Assembly (NCBI RefSeq): GCF_000708285.2
Contig: NZ_JAUG01000050.1
Span: 1-34,954, forward strand
Length of the DNA: 34,954 bases
Source: Pedobacter borealis DSM 19626
GTDB taxonomy: Bacteria > Bacteroidota > Bacteroidia > Sphingobacteriales > Sphingobacteriaceae
Direction: 5' to 3'
A model generated the notes under the pieces. That model was not told the DNA's origin. It saw nothing but the letters and a program-made list of their open reading frames with translations, and ran no database searches. Numbering within the stretch: position 1 is the first letter of the stretch; each line of letters opens with the position of its first letter. The translations under genes and the position numbers were made by a program. This document shows, piece after piece, positions 7,657 to 18,700 of this stretch.

Positions 7657-8952
7657 ATGAAGCTACAAAAACTCCTATTTATCCTTTTTTTAAGCGTGTT
7701 AACCCTTTCGGCGGTTGCACAAACTGAAAGCCAGCTCAGAAGGAAAAAAGAAGCTATACAACGCGAAATTGAACAGCTTCAAAAGAATTTGAATAAAACT
7801 GCCAGTGGTAAAAAGCTTACTATACAGCAGATTAATACTATAAATGCCCAGATTAGGCTGCGCCAGGATAAAATCGGTACAATCAACTCTGAAATAAAAA
7901 ATCTGGATAACCAAATCTCTCAGAACACAAATACCGTACATACGTTACAAGGTCAGTTGGGCGATCTTAAAAAAGAGTATGCGGGAATGATCCGTTTTGC
8001 ACAGCGCAACAGAAATTCATACGATAAAATGATGTTCATTTTTGCGGCGAAGGATTTTAACCAGGCATATAAAAGAATAAAGTATTTACAGCAGTTTAGT
8101 CAATACCGTAAAAAACAGGCTGGATACATTGAGAATACGCAGCAAGATCTGAACGGCAAGATTAAGGTTCTGGATAAAACACTCAGGGAAAAAAGTGATC
8201 TGTTGAAGGAACAGGAAAGAGAGCGTGAGCGTTTAAGCAAGGATAAAAGCAAACAATCAGTAGAATTAAACAAACTGAGCAAGGACGAAAAACAGTTTAA
8301 ACAGGATATTACCAGTCGTAAAAAACAACAGGCTCAGATAGACAGGGCCATTAGTGCTGCAATTCAGCGGGCAATTGAAGAAGCGAGAAGGAAGGCCGCA
8401 GAAGAGGCAAGAAGAAAAGCGGCTGAAGAAGCACGGATTGCGGCGGCTAAAGCCAAGGCTGAAAATAGACCTGTACCTACTGCACCAGCTACACCAACCG
8501 CTAAAGCAAAATCGACAGGAGAATTGCTTACTGCAACACCTGAGGCAGCCAGATTATCGGCAGGTTTTGAAAATAACAGAGGAAGGTTACCTTGGCCTGT
8601 AGCGACAGGAACAATAACCGAAAGGTTTGGTTTACATAAGATCGACCAGGCAAGTTATACCAACGATGGAGTAGATATCACTACAACTGATGGGGCAACT
8701 GTTAGAAGTATATTTGCAGGTAAGGTTGTTATGGTGCAAAATATTATGGGCAGAACTGCTGTAGTAATTAACCACGGCGAGTACTTTACAGTATACCAAA
8801 ACTTAAGATCGGTTAGTGTGAGTGTAGGTAATTTAGTTGAAACCAAACAGGCCATTGGGCTTGTGGCAAATACTGGTGACGACGCCATTTTAAAATTCCA
8901 GATTAGAAGAGGCCAGGGAACTTTAAATCCTGAAGCCTGGATTAGTAAATAA
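7657..8952 (+). CDS. EnvC-like murein hydrolase activator (coiled coil plus degenerate LytM/M23)
   Basis: 431 residues: signal peptide (1-21), long charged coiled coil (about 25-265) ending in an Ala/Arg/Glu-rich stretch, a Pro/Ala linker (270-290), and a C-terminal LytM domain (about 333-430). The domain keeps the M23 fold motifs (GVDITTTDGATVRSIFAGKV; NPEAWI), but metal-binding positions are lost: Asn336 stands where the first His is expected, Asn382 in YQNL where active enzymes have YxHL, and Lys413 in LKFQIR where HxH is expected. EnvC of E. coli has the same architecture and lacks zinc ligands; it activates amidases at the septum. The same role is inferred here. The size and coiled coil fit EnvC better than an active endopeptidase. 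Confidence 0.87.
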   Translation: MKLQKLLFILFLSVLTLSAVAQTESQLRRKKEAIQREIEQLQKNLNKTASGKKLTIQQINTINAQIRLRQDKIGTINSEIKNLDNQISQNTNTVHTLQGQLGDLKKEYAGMIRFAQRNRNSYDKMMFIFAAKDFNQAYKRIKYLQQFSQYRKKQAGYIENTQQDLNGKIKVLDKTLREKSDLLKEQERERERLSKDKSKQSVELNKLSKDEKQFKQDITSRKKQQAQIDRAISAAIQRAIEEARRKAAEEARRKAAEEARIAAAKAKAENRPVPTAPATPTAKAKSTGELLTATPEAARLSAGFENNRGRLPWPVATGTITERFGLHKIDQASYTNDGVDITTTDGATVRSIFAGKVVMVQNIMGRTAVVINHGEYFTVYQNLRSVSVSVGNLVETKQAIGLVANTGDDAILKFQIRRGQGTLNPEAWISK

Positions 8953-8974
8953 ACTTAAGACAAGTTAAAATGTC

Positions 8975-8982
8975 TATATTTG
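8975..8982 (+). promoter_or_regulatory. -7 promoter box before the tatA pair
   Basis: TATATTTG matches TAnnTTTG and lies 17 bp before ATG 9000. There is no convincing -33 TTTG. Its position supports ATG 9000 over later starts. Confidence 0.5.
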
Positions 8983-8999
8983 TATAAATTATATTAGTG

Positions 9000-9359
9000 A
9001 TGTATCAAGGCACGTTATTAGAGTTTTTAAACATGGGTGGATCAGAGATCGTACTCATTTTAGTGGTGGTTCTATTGTTGTTCGGAGGTAAAAAATTACC
9101 TGAACTTGCAAGGGGACTAGGGAAGGGGATCAGAGAATTCAAAGATGCCTCTGATGGTGTTAAGCGTGAAATCCATAGGAATATCAATGCCATGGATTTA
9201 GATAAAGAAGAAGCGGAAGAAACAGCGGTAAACCATAGTCAGCGCCATCATCCAACAGAAGAATCACCGGTTGATGAAAAAATAGAGGCAAGTGAGTCAC
9301 ACATTGATCTAAGCAAGCCTACTGACGAAAAAATTGTAACTGACAAAGAAAAAGTTTAA
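9000..9359 (+). CDS. Sec-independent translocase TatA/TatB-like subunit, long form
   Basis: 119 residues from ATG 9000 (a GTG directly before it is the alternative). One transmembrane helix ([15 protein letters not shown]) is followed by the amphipathic helix [20 protein letters not shown], the hallmark of TatA/B/E proteins, then an acidic, Lys/Glu-rich tail of about 70 residues. The long tail recalls TatB, but the [16 protein letters not shown] segment is TatA-like. Members form the pore or receptor that exports folded proteins with twin-arginine signals. The next gene is a second, shorter TatA, 11 bp away. No tatC is in the window. Confidence 0.9.
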   Translation: MYQGTLLEFLNMGGSEIVLILVVVLLLFGGKKLPELARGLGKGIREFKDASDGVKREIHRNINAMDLDKEEAEETAVNHSQRHHPTEESPVDEKIEASESHIDLSKPTDEKIVTDKEKV

Positions 9360-9370
9360 ACAAAAAAATC

Positions 9371-9571
9371 ATGTTAAATACAACAATAGCAGCAATGCTT
9401 GGAACACCAGAAATTATCATTATTGCAATAGTGGTATTGTTATTATTTGGTGGTAAAAAAATTCCTGAACTCATGAGAGGTTTAGGTAAAGGTGTTAAAG
9501 AATTTAAAGATGGTAAAGATGGCGTTGATGGAGAACAAGTAGATCCGTCTAACCGTGATAAAACCGTTTAA
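9371..9571 (+). CDS. tatA: Sec-independent translocase TatA, short form
   Basis: 66 residues: an N-terminal transmembrane helix ([16 protein letters not shown]), the hinge and amphipathic helix [20 protein letters not shown], and a short charged tail. The length and the FGGKKIPEL hinge are standard for TatA. It is closely related to the preceding subunit and cotranscribed with it, so the pair may divide TatA-like and TatB-like roles. gatA follows 18 bp downstream. Confidence 0.93.
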   Translation: MLNTTIAAMLGTPEIIIIAIVVLLLFGGKKIPELMRGLGKGVKEFKDGKDGVDGEQVDPSNRDKTV

Positions 9572-9589
9572 TTGCAATAATTTTTAGTT

Positions 9590-11008
9590 TTGAAGAAATA
9601 CAGCTCTCTTAAAGAGATTCAAACACTCATTGCGCAAAAGCAATTAACTTTACCCGATTTATTAGCTTATTATTTTAAGCAAATTGAAAATAATGAACAC
9701 CTCAATGCATTTAATGAGGTGTTTTTTTTATCGGCCGAAGTTCAGGCGAAAGCGATACAGCAAAAAATAGAAGAAGGTACTGCAGGTAAACTTGCAGGGA
9801 TGGTAATTGGTATTAAAGATAATATCTGTTATAAAGACCATATCGTTACTGCATCGTCAAAAATGCTCGAAGGTTTTGTATCTCCATATTCTTCTACAGT
9901 TGTGCAGCGATTGTTACAGGAAGATGCCGTTATTATCGGCCGTTTAAACTGTGATGAGTTTGCTATGGGCGGCTCTAATGAAACTTCATACTATGGGGTT
10001 GCTAAAAATGCTGCAAATCCCGACCTTGTTCCTGGTGGGTCTTCAGGCGGCTCAGCTGTAGCCGTTCAGGCCGATATGTGTTTGTCTGCCCTGGGTACCG
10101 ATACCGGTGGCTCGGTAAGACAGCCAGCTGCATTTTGTGGCCAGATTGGGCTTAAACCTACTTATGGGCGTATATCGAGGTATGGTGTTATTGCCTATGC
10201 TTCCTCTTTCGATCAGGTTGGGCCAATTACATCATCAGTAGAAGATGCCGCCTTGCTTTTACAGGTTTTAGCTGGAGCAGATGATTACGATTCTACTGTT
10301 TCGCCAGATGCAGTGCCCGATTACCCTGCTCATTTAAACGAGCATAAAAAACAAAAAATAGCGGTATTAAAAGAAACTATTGAGAGCGAAGCCCTCGATC
10401 CCGAAATCAAATCGGCTATTTTAAAATCTATCGAGCAGCTCAAGTCAGATGGCCATACTGTTGAGTATGTTTCTTTTGATCTGTTGGATTATCTGGTTCC
10501 GGCCTACTATATCTTAACAACGGCCGAAGCCTCTTCAAATCTTTCGCGTTATGATGGCGTTCATTACGGACATCGTAACCTGGAAGCGAAATCGCTAAAT
10601 GAACTTTATAAATTATCACGCGCCGAAGGTTTTGGCGAGGAAGTAAAACGCCGTATCCTTTTAGGTACTTTTGTTTTAAGTGCTGGATATTACGATGCTT
10701 ACTATCAAAAAGCACAGCAGGTTCGCCGATTGATCAGAGAAAAAATGGATGCCTTGTTTCAGGATTATGATTTAATTCTTTCTCCTGTGGCACCAACAGC
10801 AGCTTTTAAAATTGGCGATAATGTTCAGGATGCAATTGTGATGTATATGGCCGATATTTTTACGGTATTGCCTTCTTTAAGCGGAAATCCGGCTATTGCT
10901 TTGCCACTAGGCAATAATGCAGCAGGATTGCCGTTAAGTATACAGTTTACAGCCAAACATTTTGAGGAAGATAAGCTTCTGGCTTTTTCTCAGGCATTTT
11001 TATCATAG
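9590..11008 (+). CDS. gatA: Asp-tRNA(Asn)/Glu-tRNA(Gln) amidotransferase subunit A
   Basis: Glutaminase subunit of GatCAB, which liberates ammonia from glutamine to convert mischarged Glu-tRNA(Gln) or Asp-tRNA(Asn). The amidase-signature triad is intact: Lys76 in GIKDN, cis-Ser151 in GGSSGGSA and nucleophile Ser175 in GTDTGGSVRQPAAFCG, each three residues below the numbering I recall for the S. aureus enzyme. At 472 residues it is full length. The start is TTG: no ATG lies nearby and the codon directly opens the conserved N-terminus KKYSSLKEIQ. It follows the tatA pair by 18 bp and is probably cotranscribed. gatB and gatC are not in the window. Confidence 0.95.
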   Translation: MKKYSSLKEIQTLIAQKQLTLPDLLAYYFKQIENNEHLNAFNEVFFLSAEVQAKAIQQKIEEGTAGKLAGMVIGIKDNICYKDHIVTASSKMLEGFVSPYSSTVVQRLLQEDAVIIGRLNCDEFAMGGSNETSYYGVAKNAANPDLVPGGSSGGSAVAVQADMCLSALGTDTGGSVRQPAAFCGQIGLKPTYGRISRYGVIAYASSFDQVGPITSSVEDAALLLQVLAGADDYDSTVSPDAVPDYPAHLNEHKKQKIAVLKETIESEALDPEIKSAILKSIEQLKSDGHTVEYVSFDLLDYLVPAYYILTTAEASSNLSRYDGVHYGHRNLEAKSLNELYKLSRAEGFGEEVKRRILLGTFVLSAGYYDAYYQKAQQVRRLIREKMDALFQDYDLILSPVAPTAAFKIGDNVQDAIVMYMADIFTVLPSLSGNPAIALPLGNNAAGLPLSIQFTAKHFEEDKLLAFSQAFLS

Positions 11009-11200
11009 TTTTATCGTCATTGCGAGTTACAAAGCATTATAGTTAAGTATGGCAATGGCATTTTATTAACTGTTTTTCCAGGCATTGTCTAGAAGGTTCG
11101 CAGGTTCTTACTCTTTTCCTAATTATGGAAAGAAAAGGAATCTGTATAAAGGTTTGTGAGGACACACGCCACGGTTAATGAAAATTTGAACCAATAGCCC
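11009..11200. repeat. Intergenic spacer with remnants of dispersed repeats
   Basis: This 192-bp gap holds CGTCATTGCGAG (11013-11024), a word typical of a widespread intergenic repeat, and TTTGTGAGGACACACGCCACGG (about 11153-11174 in parts), which resembles another dispersed Bacteroidota repeat. No promoter of the TAnnTTTG form is seen before the transglycosylase gene. Confidence 0.35.
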
Positions 11201-12604
11201 ATGATTAAAAAATTACTTTTTGCTTCAATTTGCGCTTGTTTAGGATACATTTCTTCTTCTTCCGCGCAACAAACGCTCAAACTGGATAGTCTTCCGAAGA
11301 TTCACAACAACATCTTTATCAATACCGATACCGTAGCTGTACCGGCTGTTTCAGAAAACCCATTAACCATGGGCCAGAACTTTATCTATAAACTCAGGCT
11401 CGATTCTATCGCTAAAACGGTACCTCTTCCTTACAACGAGTACGTTCAGCAGTATATCGATATTTATGCCAAGCGTAAAGATATGTTCGGGAAAATGATC
11501 GGCTTATCTAGCTATTACTTCCCGATTTTTGATAAAGCCTTAAAAGATTATAATATTCCACAGGAAATAAAATATTTAACCATTGTCGAATCGCAGATGA
11601 ATCCGCATGCCATTTCTAGAGTAGGGGCAACGGGTATCTGGCAGTTTATGTTCGGCACTGGTAAGGCCTATGGCCTAAAGATGGATAACTTTGTGGATGA
11701 ACGCAAAGATCCCATCCAGGCCAGTTATGCAGCGGCAGCCTATTTTAGAGATGCTTTTGAAGAGCTTGGCGATTGGCTGTTGGCCATTGCCGCTTATAAC
11801 TGCGGAAAGGGGAATGTTAACCGGGCTATTGATAAAGCTGGATCAAGGGATTTTTGGGTAATCAGACAGTTTTTACCTAAAGAAACCAGAAATTATGTAC
11901 CAGCATTTATTGCCGCAGTTTATGTAATGAATTATTCTGGCAAACATCAGATTACCGCGCAAGCCTCGAGCATGTTCTTAAAAACTGATACGGTTCAAAC
12001 TACCCGTTTCGTGTCGCTATCTACGCTTGCAAAAGTGTTAAATATTGATGAAGCGGCGATTATGGCTTTAAATCCATCCTACAAGAAAAAGATAGTAAAT
12101 GGTACCGATGATGAGCCGAAACGTATTGTAATGCCTAAGTTAAGAGATATCGATTACGCAGGTATTTATGATGTGCTCAACAACCAGGAAGTGGATGTAA
12201 GCATGAAAGTGGTGGCCGCGAGTACTGATGATGTAAGAGATTTAAGAAAGAAAAAAACTAAAAGTATAGCTACATCCTCAGTAGTTTATCATAAAGTTAC
12301 TTTAGGACAGAGCTTAACAACTGTAGCCGATAAATATGGTGTAGAGGTACAGGATTTAAGGGTTTGGAACGGTTTAAAAAGCAAAACGCTGGTGCCGGGA
12401 CAAAGACTAAAGATTTATGCCAAAAACCGGACGCCGTTAAAAGCACCATCGTCGTTTCTAAGTTACAAGGTTAAAACCGGCGATACCCTGTCTGAAATTG
12501 CAGAGAAATTTGACGGTGCAACCGTTCAAAGCATCAGAAGAGACAACCGTTTATCAAAAGTTGGTTTGCAAGTAGGTATGATCCTGAAAATCAGTAGAGG
12601 ATAA
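11201..12604 (+). CDS. MltD-like lytic transglycosylase with two LysM domains
   Basis: 467 residues. A signal peptide (about 1-22, ending SSSSAQ) precedes an SLT domain (about 105-245) with catalytic Glu130 in TIVESQMNP, the GATGIWQFM motif (142-150) and AAYNCGKGNVNRAI (197-210). Two LysM peptidoglycan-binding domains follow at about 363-406 and 421-464 (YKVKTGDTLSEIAEKF is textbook). The layout equals MltD: it cleaves murein glycan strands to 1,6-anhydro products in the periplasm. There is no lipobox, so it is likely soluble in the periplasm rather than a lipoprotein as in E. coli. Confidence 0.93.
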   Translation: MIKKLLFASICACLGYISSSSAQQTLKLDSLPKIHNNIFINTDTVAVPAVSENPLTMGQNFIYKLRLDSIAKTVPLPYNEYVQQYIDIYAKRKDMFGKMIGLSSYYFPIFDKALKDYNIPQEIKYLTIVESQMNPHAISRVGATGIWQFMFGTGKAYGLKMDNFVDERKDPIQASYAAAAYFRDAFEELGDWLLAIAAYNCGKGNVNRAIDKAGSRDFWVIRQFLPKETRNYVPAFIAAVYVMNYSGKHQITAQASSMFLKTDTVQTTRFVSLSTLAKVLNIDEAAIMALNPSYKKKIVNGTDDEPKRIVMPKLRDIDYAGIYDVLNNQEVDVSMKVVAASTDDVRDLRKKKTKSIATSSVVYHKVTLGQSLTTVADKYGVEVQDLRVWNGLKSKTLVPGQRLKIYAKNRTPLKAPSSFLSYKVKTGDTLSEIAEKFDGATVQSIRRDNRLSKVGLQVGMILKISRG

Positions 12605-12682
12605 CAGGGCAAACCTGACAATGGCATTCATTTCTTGATCAAAAAATCTGAAATTCTATTAACAGCGCTTGGTTTAATCCAA

Positions 12683-12709
12683 TTAGTGTAACGGTAGTTT
12701 AGTGTAACG
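12683..12709. repeat. 11-bp direct repeat upstream of maeB
   Basis: TTAGTGTAACG occurs twice, at 12683-12693 and 12699-12709, with a 16-bp period. It lies 55-81 bp upstream of the maeB -7 box, where an activator could bind. No regulator is identified. Confidence 0.45.
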
Positions 12710-12763
12710 TCTTATTTAACTTTTTTGAAGGGCTTTTTATTTTATGCCTCATAAAAAGAATTG

Positions 12764-12771
12764 TACCTTTG
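12764..12771 (+). promoter_or_regulatory. -7 promoter box for maeB-ruvA-sprA
   Basis: TACCTTTG is an exact TAnnTTTG match, 24 bp upstream of ATG 12796. The -33 region has only T-rich sequence. An in-frame TTG at 12769 overlaps this box, which speaks against it as the translation start. Confidence 0.6.
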
Positions 12772-12795
12772 CCCCCGTCACTAATAAGTTACGTA

Positions 12796-15111
12796 ATGAG
12801 TAAGACCACTAGAAAGCAAGATGCGCTTGATTACCACTCGCAAGGCCGTCCAGGAAAGATACAAGTAGTACCCACAAAACCTACAACATCGCAAAGAGAT
12901 TTAACTTTAGCGTATTCTCCTGGCGTTGCAGAGCCATGTTTGAAGATTGCAGAAAATAAAGAAGATGTTTATAAATATACCGCAAAGGGTAACCTGGTTG
13001 CGGTAATCAGTAACGGTACAGCCGTTTTAGGTTTAGGTGATATTGGCCCGGAAGCCGGAAAACCAGTAATGGAAGGAAAAGGTTTACTTTTTAAGATATT
13101 TGCTGATATTGATGTATTTGATTTAGAGTTGGATACCAAAAATGTTGATGATTTTGTGAAAATTGTTAAGGCTTTAGAGCCAACTTTTGGTGGGGTTAAC
13201 TTAGAAGATATTAAAGCGCCAGAATGTTTCGAAATTGAGCGTCGCTTAAAGGAAGAAATGAACATTCCGGTAATGCATGATGATCAACATGGTACAGCGA
13301 TTATTTCGGCTGCGGCATTGTTGAACGCTTGCGAAATCTTCAAGAAAAAAATGGATAAAATCAAGATTGTAGTTAATGGTGCTGGCGCCGCTGCAATTTC
13401 TTGTACCAAACTTTATGTTTCTTTGGGTGCTAAAAAAGAGAACATCGTTATGTGCGACCGTTCTGGCGTGATCCGTAAAGACCGTGAAGTACTTGATGAT
13501 ATCAAAGCTGAATTTGCTACTGATAGAAAAATCAACACTTTGGCAGAAGCCATGAAAGATTCTGATGTATTTATCGGCCTTTCATCAGCAGATTGTGTTA
13601 CAGCAGAAATGCTGACTTCGATGGCCAAAAACCCTATCGTTTTTGCAATGGCCAACCCTAATCCGGAGATTGCCTACGAACTGGCAATTAAAACCCGTAA
13701 AGATATTATTATGGCTACCGGCCGTTCTGATTATCCGAACCAGGTAAATAACGTTTTAGGTTTCCCTTATATTTTCCGTGGTGCGCTTGATGTTCGTGCA
13801 ACAGGAATTAACGAGCCGATGAAAATAGCTGCGGTTAAAGCCATTGCAGAATTAGCTAAAAAATCTGTTCCAGAGGCTGTAAACTTAGCATACAATGCTC
13901 GTAACCTTAAATTTGGTAAAGAATATATTATCCCAAAACCTGTTGATTTCAGGTTAATTACCGAAGTTTCTATCGCGGTAGCTAAAGCAGCAATTGAAAG
14001 TGGCGTAGCCCGTAAAATTATTACCGATTGGGATGCCTATAGCGAAGAACTGAGAAAACGTCTGGGTTTGGATGATGCCATTATGCGTGCCATCACTACC
14101 AAAGCTAAAACAGATCCAAAAAGAGTTGTATTTGCTGAAGCCGATAATTACAAGATTTTAAAGGCTGCACAGATTGTTAACGACGAGAATATTGCTATTC
14201 CGATCCTTTTAGGAAATAAAGAGAAAATACAGGCCATTATTGATGAGCACGGTTTAGAGTTGGAAGGTGTTGAGATCATCGATCAGATGCAAAATCCTGA
14301 TAAAACCAAACAATATGCCGAGGCGCTTTATCAAAAACGTCAGCGTAAAGGGGTTTCATTAACTGATGCCACTAAATTATTGAGAGACCGTAACTACTAT
14401 GGCGCATCGATGGTTGAGTTTGGCGAAGCAGATGCGATGATTTCGGGTCTGACTAAAAATTATGGATCTACCATTAAGCCTGCTTTACATGTAATCGGTG
14501 TTGATCCAAGTGTAAAACGCGTTGCTGGTATGTACATGATGATGACCAAAAAAGGTCCTGTTTTCTTCGGCGATACCACTGTAAACGTAGATCCAACGGC
14601 AGAAGAGCTGGTAGATATTACTTTATTGCTTGATAAATCTGTTAAGCAGTTTAACATCAAGCCCCGTATTGCTTTATTATCATATTCGAACTTTGGTTCA
14701 AATGATGGCATAACACCAAATAAAGTAAGAGAAACGGTTAACCTCCTGCACAAAAATCATCCGGAGGTAATTGTAGATGGAGAGATGCAAGGAAACTTTG
14801 CCATCAACAACGAACTGTTGAAAGATAATTTTCCATTTAGCACTTTGGCCGATGCTCCGGCGAACACTTTAGTGTTCCCAAATCTGGAGTCTGGAAACAT
14901 TGCATACAAATTGTTACAAGAGTTAGGCGGTGCCGAAGCGGTGGGTCCGATCTTGTTAGGACTGAATAAACCTGTTCATATTGTTCAATTAGGTAGTTCT
15001 GTACGCGAAATCGTCAATATGGTTACCATTGCTGTTGTAGATGTGCAAGCAAAAGAAGAAATTGCAACATCGAAACGAAAAGGTATATTTGGAAAAACAA
15101 CTAAAAAGTAG
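12796..15111 (+). CDS. maeB: NADP-dependent malic enzyme with phosphotransacetylase-like domain
   Basis: About 771 residues from ATG 12796. The N-terminal half is malic enzyme ([38 protein letters not shown], and Rossmann loop [14 protein letters not shown]), oxidatively decarboxylating malate to pyruvate with NADP. The C-terminal third (from about [24 protein letters not shown]) is a phosphate acetyl/butyryltransferase-like domain, as in the fused MaeB of many Gram-negatives, where it has a regulatory rather than enzymatic role. The predicted longer form from TTG 12769 begins inside the promoter box and is rejected. ruvA starts 6 bp after the stop, so the gene heads a maeB-ruvA-sprA unit. 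Confidence 0.95.
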   Translation: MSKTTRKQDALDYHSQGRPGKIQVVPTKPTTSQRDLTLAYSPGVAEPCLKIAENKEDVYKYTAKGNLVAVISNGTAVLGLGDIGPEAGKPVMEGKGLLFKIFADIDVFDLELDTKNVDDFVKIVKALEPTFGGVNLEDIKAPECFEIERRLKEEMNIPVMHDDQHGTAIISAAALLNACEIFKKKMDKIKIVVNGAGAAAISCTKLYVSLGAKKENIVMCDRSGVIRKDREVLDDIKAEFATDRKINTLAEAMKDSDVFIGLSSADCVTAEMLTSMAKNPIVFAMANPNPEIAYELAIKTRKDIIMATGRSDYPNQVNNVLGFPYIFRGALDVRATGINEPMKIAAVKAIAELAKKSVPEAVNLAYNARNLKFGKEYIIPKPVDFRLITEVSIAVAKAAIESGVARKIITDWDAYSEELRKRLGLDDAIMRAITTKAKTDPKRVVFAEADNYKILKAAQIVNDENIAIPILLGNKEKIQAIIDEHGLELEGVEIIDQMQNPDKTKQYAEALYQKRQRKGVSLTDATKLLRDRNYYGASMVEFGEADAMISGLTKNYGSTIKPALHVIGVDPSVKRVAGMYMMMTKKGPVFFGDTTVNVDPTAEELVDITLLLDKSVKQFNIKPRIALLSYSNFGSNDGITPNKVRETVNLLHKNHPEVIVDGEMQGNFAINNELLKDNFPFSTLADAPANTLVFPNLESGNIAYKLLQELGGAEAVGPILLGLNKPVHIVQLGSSVREIVNMVTIAVVDVQAKEEIATSKRKGIFGKTTKK

Positions 15112-15117
15112 AATTAC

Positions 15118-15702
15118 ATGTACGCCTATATTGATGGTAAATTGACATTCAAAAACCCAGCATATGTTGTGGTTGAAGCCGGAGGTATAGGCTATCATAT
15201 AAACATTTCTTTAAATACATACAGCGCTTTAGCTGATGCAGAAAGGTGTAAACTATACACCTGGCTGCATGTAAAAGAAGATGCACATACATTATACGGC
15301 TTCGCCGATGAAGGCGAACGCCGTTTATTTTTACACTTAATATCGGTATCGGGAATTGGACCAAATACTGGTAGAATGATTTTATCATCTATCACACCAG
15401 TTGAAATCCAGACCGCAATTGTTAAAGCAGATTTGCCTCTAATTCAAAGAATTAAGGGCTTAGGAGCTAAAACCGCACAACGCCTGGTTTTAGAGTTACA
15501 GGATAAACTAAAAAAAGAAGGGGCAGATTCATTAATTTTTATGCCTCAACACAATACTGTTAAAGATGAAGCGTTATCAGCATTAGTAATGCTCGGATTC
15601 GTCAAACAAACCGCCGAAAAAACTATAGACCAGATATTAAAAGTGACAGAGGGAACACTTTCGGTAGAGCAACTAATTAAACAAGCTTTAAAAACTTTAT
15701 AG
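15118..15702 (+). CDS. ruvA: Holliday junction branch migration protein RuvA
   Basis: 194 residues, family length. The N-terminal OB-fold (MYAYIDGKLTFKNPAYVVVEAGGIGYHI) is followed by two helix-hairpin-helix motifs (VSGIGPNTGRMIL and IKGLGAKTAQRLVLELQDKL) and the C-terminal RuvB-contact domain (DEALSALVMLGFVKQTAEKTI). RuvA binds the four-way junction and loads RuvB. The ATG lies 6 bp after maeB and the stop is 11 bp before sprA, so expression is coupled to both. ruvB is not in the window. Confidence 0.97.
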   Translation: MYAYIDGKLTFKNPAYVVVEAGGIGYHINISLNTYSALADAERCKLYTWLHVKEDAHTLYGFADEGERRLFLHLISVSGIGPNTGRMILSSITPVEIQTAIVKADLPLIQRIKGLGAKTAQRLVLELQDKLKKEGADSLIFMPQHNTVKDEALSALVMLGFVKQTAEKTIDQILKVTEGTLSVEQLIKQALKTL

Positions 15703-15713
15703 ATCTACTGCCT

Positions 15714-18700
15714 TTGAAGAGAATATTTACATTTCTGTTTCTCATCCCTCTTTTCTTAATTGCTTCTCAAAACGCTTTCTCTCAAGTTGTTCCAAGCAAA
15801 ACGGATACTATTACCCCAAAAAATAATTTTAGTTTACGCGAGAAAGAACATTTAGGACTTAGTCCGGCCGTTAATCCGTTTTATCCGGCACCTAGCAATT
15901 TAAAACGTGTTGTAGAATACGATGCCAAGAATAAACGTTATGTGGTAAAGGAATTAATCGGCGAAAAATTTGTTCTAAACACTCAATACTTAACCATTGA
16001 TGAATACCAGCGATTGGTTAACAGTGAGATAAAACGTGGTAACTGGCGTAGCATTTCAAATGCAGAAGTAAGTGATTACAGAAGCACTGGCATCATTCCG
16101 CAGATCCAGGTCAATAGCAAAGCTTTCGAAAAATTATTTGGTGGAACAACCATTGATATCCAGCCACGTGGAGAGGCAGAACTTACCTTTTTAGGCCGGG
16201 TAAATAAGAATGAAAACCCGCTTTTTAATGAAAGACAAAGGGTACAGACCAATTTCGATTTTAACCAAAGGATCCAGATGGATCTGGTTGGTAACATCGG
16301 AACCAAACTAAAAATTAAAAGCAATTACAATACCGAGGCTCAATTTGATTTCGAAAATCAGATTAAGCTCGATTATACCGGCGGACCTGACGATATTATC
16401 CAAAAAATTGAAGCAGGTAATGTAAGCTTACCTTTAAATACCTCTTTAATTACCGGAACCCAGGCACTCTTCGGTATCAAAACACAATTAAAATTCGGGC
16501 GTTTAAACGTAACAAGTGTTTACACTCAACAAAAATCTCAATCACGGGAGATTAAAATTACCAATGGGGCGCAACAAAATACCACCACGGTAAATATTGA
16601 TAGTTACGAGGCCAATAAACACTATTTTTTATCACAATATTTTAGGAATAACTACAATAAAAACCTGGCCAATGCACCTATTATTACCTCTCCGATCCAG
16701 ATTACCAAAATTGAGGTGTGGATTACCAATAAAGCAGGTAATACCACCGACTCCAGAGATGTATTGGGTTTGATGGATTTGGGTGAAAATGTTCCTTTTA
16801 ACAATAATTTAATTACCGGAGGAACTTCTGGTTTGCCGGCAGGAACTACCGCTACGGGTTTCCCGCAACAGTCTAACAACTTGATCTCGCAGTTAAATGC
16901 TTATCAGGGCGGTGCCATAAGACAGACAAATTCCAATGCTATCCTTTCTTTCTTCCAGACAACACCTGCCAATAGCAGCAATACAGATAACTTTGCTAAA
17001 CTGGTTTACGCCAGGAAATTAACGGAGCGCGAATTTACCTTTCAGCCACAGCTGGGTTATTTATCGTTGAACAACCCATTAAATGCTGATGAGGTTTTAG
17101 CTGTTGCCTACCGCTATACCTATAACGGTGTAGAATATCAGGTAGGTGAGTTTTCTACCGATGTTTCTTTTGATGCGGCAAATCCAAAAGTACTTTATGC
17201 CAAATTATTAAAGAACGAAACCACCAAGATCCAATTGCCAACATGGGATCTGATGATGAAAAATATTTACTCTATCGGAGGGTATCAGATCAGCAGTCAG
17301 AATTTTAAACTTGACATTTACCGCATTGATAACGAAACCGGTGTAGATAATCCGGTAATGACTGAAGGACAAAATACCGCAAATAAGCAGTGGATTGCCT
17401 TAACCGAATTTGATCGTTTGAACCAGCAAAATGAAGGAAAACCCGATGGGATTTTCGATTTTGTGGCAGCAAACAATGCTTTTGGTTCATACTCTACCGC
17501 GAGCAATGCCAATCAGGCGAGTATGTTCGGCGTGGGGAGCAATGGACAAACTTCGTCGGTTACCAATACCAATTCGGGTTATATCACCATCGATCCGGCA
17601 AATGGAAGAATTATTTTCCCTGTGATTGAGCCATTTGGTAAAGATTTAGCTGCGAAGTTTTTACCGAGTGAGCAGGCGTTGATCAATAAATATACTTTTA
17701 CTGCGCTTTACGATTCAACCCAAACCATCGCTAAGCAGCTGTTTCAAAACCAGAATAGGTACACCATTAAGGTAAATTACCAATCTGATATTTCTTCTGA
17801 ATTTAGTTTAAATGCCATTAACGTTCCGGAAGGATCGGTAAAGGTTTTTGCAGGAACAATGCCATTAACCGAGGGGATAGATTTTACTGTCGATTATCAG
17901 GGTGGCCGGGTGAGCATCATCAATCAGGCACTTTTGGTATCTGGTCAGCCCATTCGGATCACCACAGAAAACAGTGAAACCTTTGGCCTGCAGCAACGAT
18001 CACTTTTTGGAACCCGTTTAGATTACCGTGTAAACAATAAGCTAAATCTGGGCGGTACCATCATGAACCTGACCGAGAAACCTTTAACTCAAAAGGTAAA
18101 CATCGGCGAAGAGCCTATTTCAAATACCATTTGGGGAGCAGATATTAACTACAGCTCACCATCAAGATTTTTAACAAAACTGGTTGATAAACTTCCGTTC
18201 ATTTCAACCAAAGCACCTTCGAGTGTAACGTTTTATGGAGAGTTTGCGCAACTGATCCCTGGTCATCCAAGGGCATTGAATTTTGCCGGTAGTAAAAACG
18301 GGGTCAGTTATTTAGATGATTTCGAAGCATCCAGATCGGTAATCGATTTAAAAAGTGCGATTGCATGGCAGTTATCAGGTACTCCCCAGCTTTTCGCTGA
18401 ACATGATAGGTCTAACGATTTATCTTATGGTTACAATCGGGCAAGAATTGCATTTTATAACATCGATCCAACTTTTTATAATTCAGCAGCATCTACTACT
18501 CCTGCCAACATCAGAAACAACAGGGCAGAACTTTCTAATCACTATGTAAGAGAAGTAATTGAACAAGAAGTTTTCCCGTTTAAAGAAACAGCAACCGGGC
18601 AGGCCTTAAACATTACCACTTTCGATGTGGCTTACTATCCAACCGTTAGGGGGCCATATAACTTCCGTCCTACAGATTTTAGACCGGATGGGACATTATT

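Noticed and set aside
12769..12795. TTG at 12769 as start of malic enzyme
   Set aside because: It overlaps the TACCTTTG promoter box, and the nine added residues are not family-like.
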